A stretch of 64,000 nucleotides of DNA from an uncultured Lentibacter sp. (GTDB lineage Bacteria; Pseudomonadota; Alphaproteobacteria; Rhodobacterales; Rhodobacteraceae): assembly GCF_937123735.1 (NCBI RefSeq), contig NZ_CAKZKL010000025.1, forward strand, positions 1-64,000, written 5' to 3'. The translations under genes were made by a program, and so were the position numbers. Positions within the stretch are counted from its first letter, which is position 1; each line of letters begins with the position of its first letter. Positions 62,367 through 64,000 of this stretch are shown one piece after another. Below the pieces are notes generated by a model, which saw nothing but the letters and a program-made list of their open reading frames with translations, was not told the DNA's origin and searched no databases.

Positions 62367-64000
62367 GTGCGCCCGAAAAGCCTCTCGATATCGCTCAGTT
62401 TCAGTTCAATATAGGTCGGGCGCCCGTGGTTGCACTGCCCTGAATGCGGCGTCGCCTCCATTTCGCGCAGAAGTGCGTTCATCTCCTCGGCGCGCATCCG
62501 GCGGCCAGAGCGGATAGAACCGTGACAGGCCACACGGCTCAAGACCGCCTCCAGCTTGTCTTTCACCGTGCTGCTCGTGCCACCATCTGTGAGCTCGTCG
62601 ACAATATCGCGCAGCATCGCCTCGGCGTTGACCTCTCCCAGAATGGCAGGGGTTTCGCGCACCGCGACAGAACCCGCGCCAAAAGGCTCAAGGCTCAGCC
62701 CCAACTGGCCCAGCTCCTCGGCGGCCTCCAGCAGCAGCGCGCAATCGCCCTCGCTCATGCTGACAATCTCGGGAATGAGCAGCGCCTGTGCGCGCACACC
62801 GTTTTCCGCCATCTGCCGTTTCAGCCGCTCATAAACAAGCCGCTCGTGTGCGGCGTGCTGGTCGACCAAAATCATCCCCGTCTCGGTCTGCGCCACGATG
62901 TAATTCTCATGCAGCTGCGCGCGCGCCGCGCCCAAGGGCAGCGCCTCCAGCGGGCGCTCATCAACCACCTCGACAGGTTCGACCCGCGCCGAGTAGCCTC
63001 CTGCCATCTCCGCAAAGCCTTGGCTCGGCGCGGCATAGCTTGGGCCGAGAGACGGGCGATCCATCTGATACACCCGTGGCGCGATGCCTTCCGGCCGCAT
63101 CGCGCCCAGCGCTGCGTCGGCCACAGTCGAGCTGGCCCGATGCCCCGCCTCGGCCAGCGCATGTTTCAAGGCACTCACAATCAGCCCGCGCACGAGGCCA
63201 GGGTCGCGAAAGCGGACCTCTGATTTGGCGGGGTGCACGTTCACGTCCACAAGGTTGGGCGCGCAAGACACAAACAGCGCCACAGCGGGGTGACGGTCAC
63301 GGCTCAGAAAATCAGAGTATGCCCCCCGCAACGCGCCGATCAGAAGCTTGTCGCGCACGGGCCGCTCGTTCACAAAGAAAAACTGCGCCACAGCACTGCC
63401 GCGCGAATAGGTCGGCAAGGCGGCATAGCCTGTAAGGCTCACGCCCTCACGCTCCGCATCAATCGCCAGCGCATTGGCGGCAAATTCGCGCCCCATCACC
63501 TGCGCCAGCCGCCCGTGCAGCGCCTTGAACATATCGCCGCTCTCGCCGTCCACGCGGAACTTTACCTGCGCCTCCCCGCCGCCCGACACATCGGCCAGCA
63601 CAAAGCCCACATAAGGCTCCGCCATCGCCAGCCGCTTCACCACATCGGCAATCGCCTGCATCTCGGCGCGGTCGGAGCGCATGAACTTGAGCCGCGCAGG
63701 CGTGGCATAGAAAATATCGCGCAACTCCACGCGCGTGCCCGCGGCCAAAGCCGCAGGCTTCACAGCGCTCATCACCCCGCCAGACACCTCGATGCTTGCG
63801 CCCTCCTGCCCCGCCGCGCGGCTCGCAATACTCAGCCGCCCGACAGCGCCCAAAGAGGGCAGCGCCTCGCCCCGAAAGCCGAAGGTATGAATATTGAGCA
63901 GGTCGGAGCCGTCGATCTTGGAGGTCGCATGGCGCGACAGCGCAAGCGGCAGATCGGCGGCAGACATCCCGCAGCCGTCATCCACCACGCGGATAAGTGT
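62363..64000 (-). CDS. mutL: MutL, DNA mismatch repair protein (5' end outside window)
   Basis: At least 545 residues are visible; the first residues lie beyond 64000. The GHKL ATPase has RVVDDGCGMSAADLPLALSR, HATSKI and FGFRGEALPSLGAVGRLSI, and the middle domain FFVNERPVRDKLLIGALRGA and DVNVHPAKSEVRF. The C-terminal domain has VDQHAAHERLVYERLKRQ, the DQHA-x2-E-x4-E endonuclease motif, so this MutL should nick DNA itself. It ends ATPHSGQCNHGRPTYIELKL. Co-transcribed with rmuC. Confidence 0.96.
   Translation of the reverse strand, partial: TLIRVVDDGCGMSAADLPLALSRHATSKIDGSDLLNIHTFGFRGEALPSLGAVGRLSIASRAAGQEGASIEVSGGVMSAVKPAALAAGTRVELRDIFYATPARLKFMRSDRAEMQAIADVVKRLAMAEPYVGFVLADVSGGGEAQVKFRVDGESGDMFKALHGRLAQVMGREFAANALAIDAEREGVSLTGYAALPTYSRGSAVAQFFFVNERPVRDKLLIGALRGAYSDFLSRDRHPAVALFVSCAPNLVDVNVHPAKSEVRFRDPGLVRGLIVSALKHALAEAGHRASSTVADAALGAMRPEGIAPRVYQMDRPSLGPSYAAPSQGFAEMAGGYSARVEPVEVVDERPLEALPLGAARAQLHENYIVAQTETGMILVDQHAAHERLVYERLKRQMAENGVRAQALLIPEIVSMSEGDCALLLEAAEELGQLGLSLEPFGAGSVAVRETPAILGEVNAEAMLRDIVDELTDGGTSSTVKDKLEAVLSRVACHGSIRSGRRMRAEEMNALLREMEATPHSGQCNHGRPTYIELKLSDIERLFGRT

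Overview
The window looks like chromosomal DNA of a marine alphaproteobacterium of the Rhodobacterales (Roseobacter type). Evidence is the GC-rich coding DNA with strong C/G third positions, the alphaproteobacterial clusters murA-DUF2948-hisD-UPF0262-phosphatase and rsfS-rlmH-gpmI-envC-ctpA, small families such as UPF0262, DUF2948, DUF2783 and DUF3775, a fungal-like saccharopine dehydrogenase pair, and many TRAP, TTT and liv-type uptake genes. This assignment is inference from gene content, not a database match.

Region 1-7025 is accessory-looking and less GC-rich: the end of a sulfatase gene, a cupin, a PaaI-type thioesterase, a broken LuxR regulator, an aromatic-ring hydroxylase with a tiny DUF2783 partner, a complete IS3-family insertion sequence (about 4200-5669), a hypothetical gene next to it, and about 1 kb of mostly gene-free DNA with what looks like an IS21-type end. 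Region 7026-12034 is a signalling block: a degenerate receiver protein, a small membrane protein, a NarL-type response regulator, and a periplasmic sulfite-oxidase-fold protein without cysteines next to a hybrid histidine kinase. Region 12042-16235 is the histidine-utilisation block hutC-hutF and, divergently, hutI-hutG, with a HutC-type palindrome between them; hutH and hutU are absent.

Region 16400-26606 holds aroQ, an ABC exporter, tRNA-Gly, an SRAP protein, maleylacetoacetate isomerase, an orphan TRAP binding protein, the murA-DUF2948-hisD-UPF0262-phosphatase cluster and tRNA-Thr with a duplicated 3' end. Region 26796-31878 is a MarR-controlled tctCBA-sulfatase operon. Region 31909-41215 runs from rppH and a TauE-type permease through ctpA-envC-gpmI-rlmH-rsfS to an unknown 510-residue membrane protein and a second N-formylglutamate amidohydrolase. 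tRNA-Val and rpmJ follow.

Region 41749-50711 is one long minus-strand operon (acyl-CoA synthetase, livG, livH, a small membrane protein, livM, livJ, livF, then a PaaK-type ligase), suggesting uptake and CoA activation of a carboxylic or aromatic acid. A divergent PAS kinase/OmpR-regulator pair (50918-53526) is next to it. The rest holds an M20 amidohydrolase, a single-gene formate dehydrogenase alpha chain, a histidine-phosphatase protein, the LYS1/LYS9-type saccharopine pair, DUF3775, rmuC and the 5'-truncated mutL.

The most unusual non-coding features are a three-copy twin-hairpin element (23061, 53538, 60733), a two-copy element with three GTGCACGC boxes exactly 11 bp apart (16232, 40155), a 102-bp duplication carrying the 3' end of tRNA-Thr, and a four-fold repeat of the last codons plus stop of aroQ.
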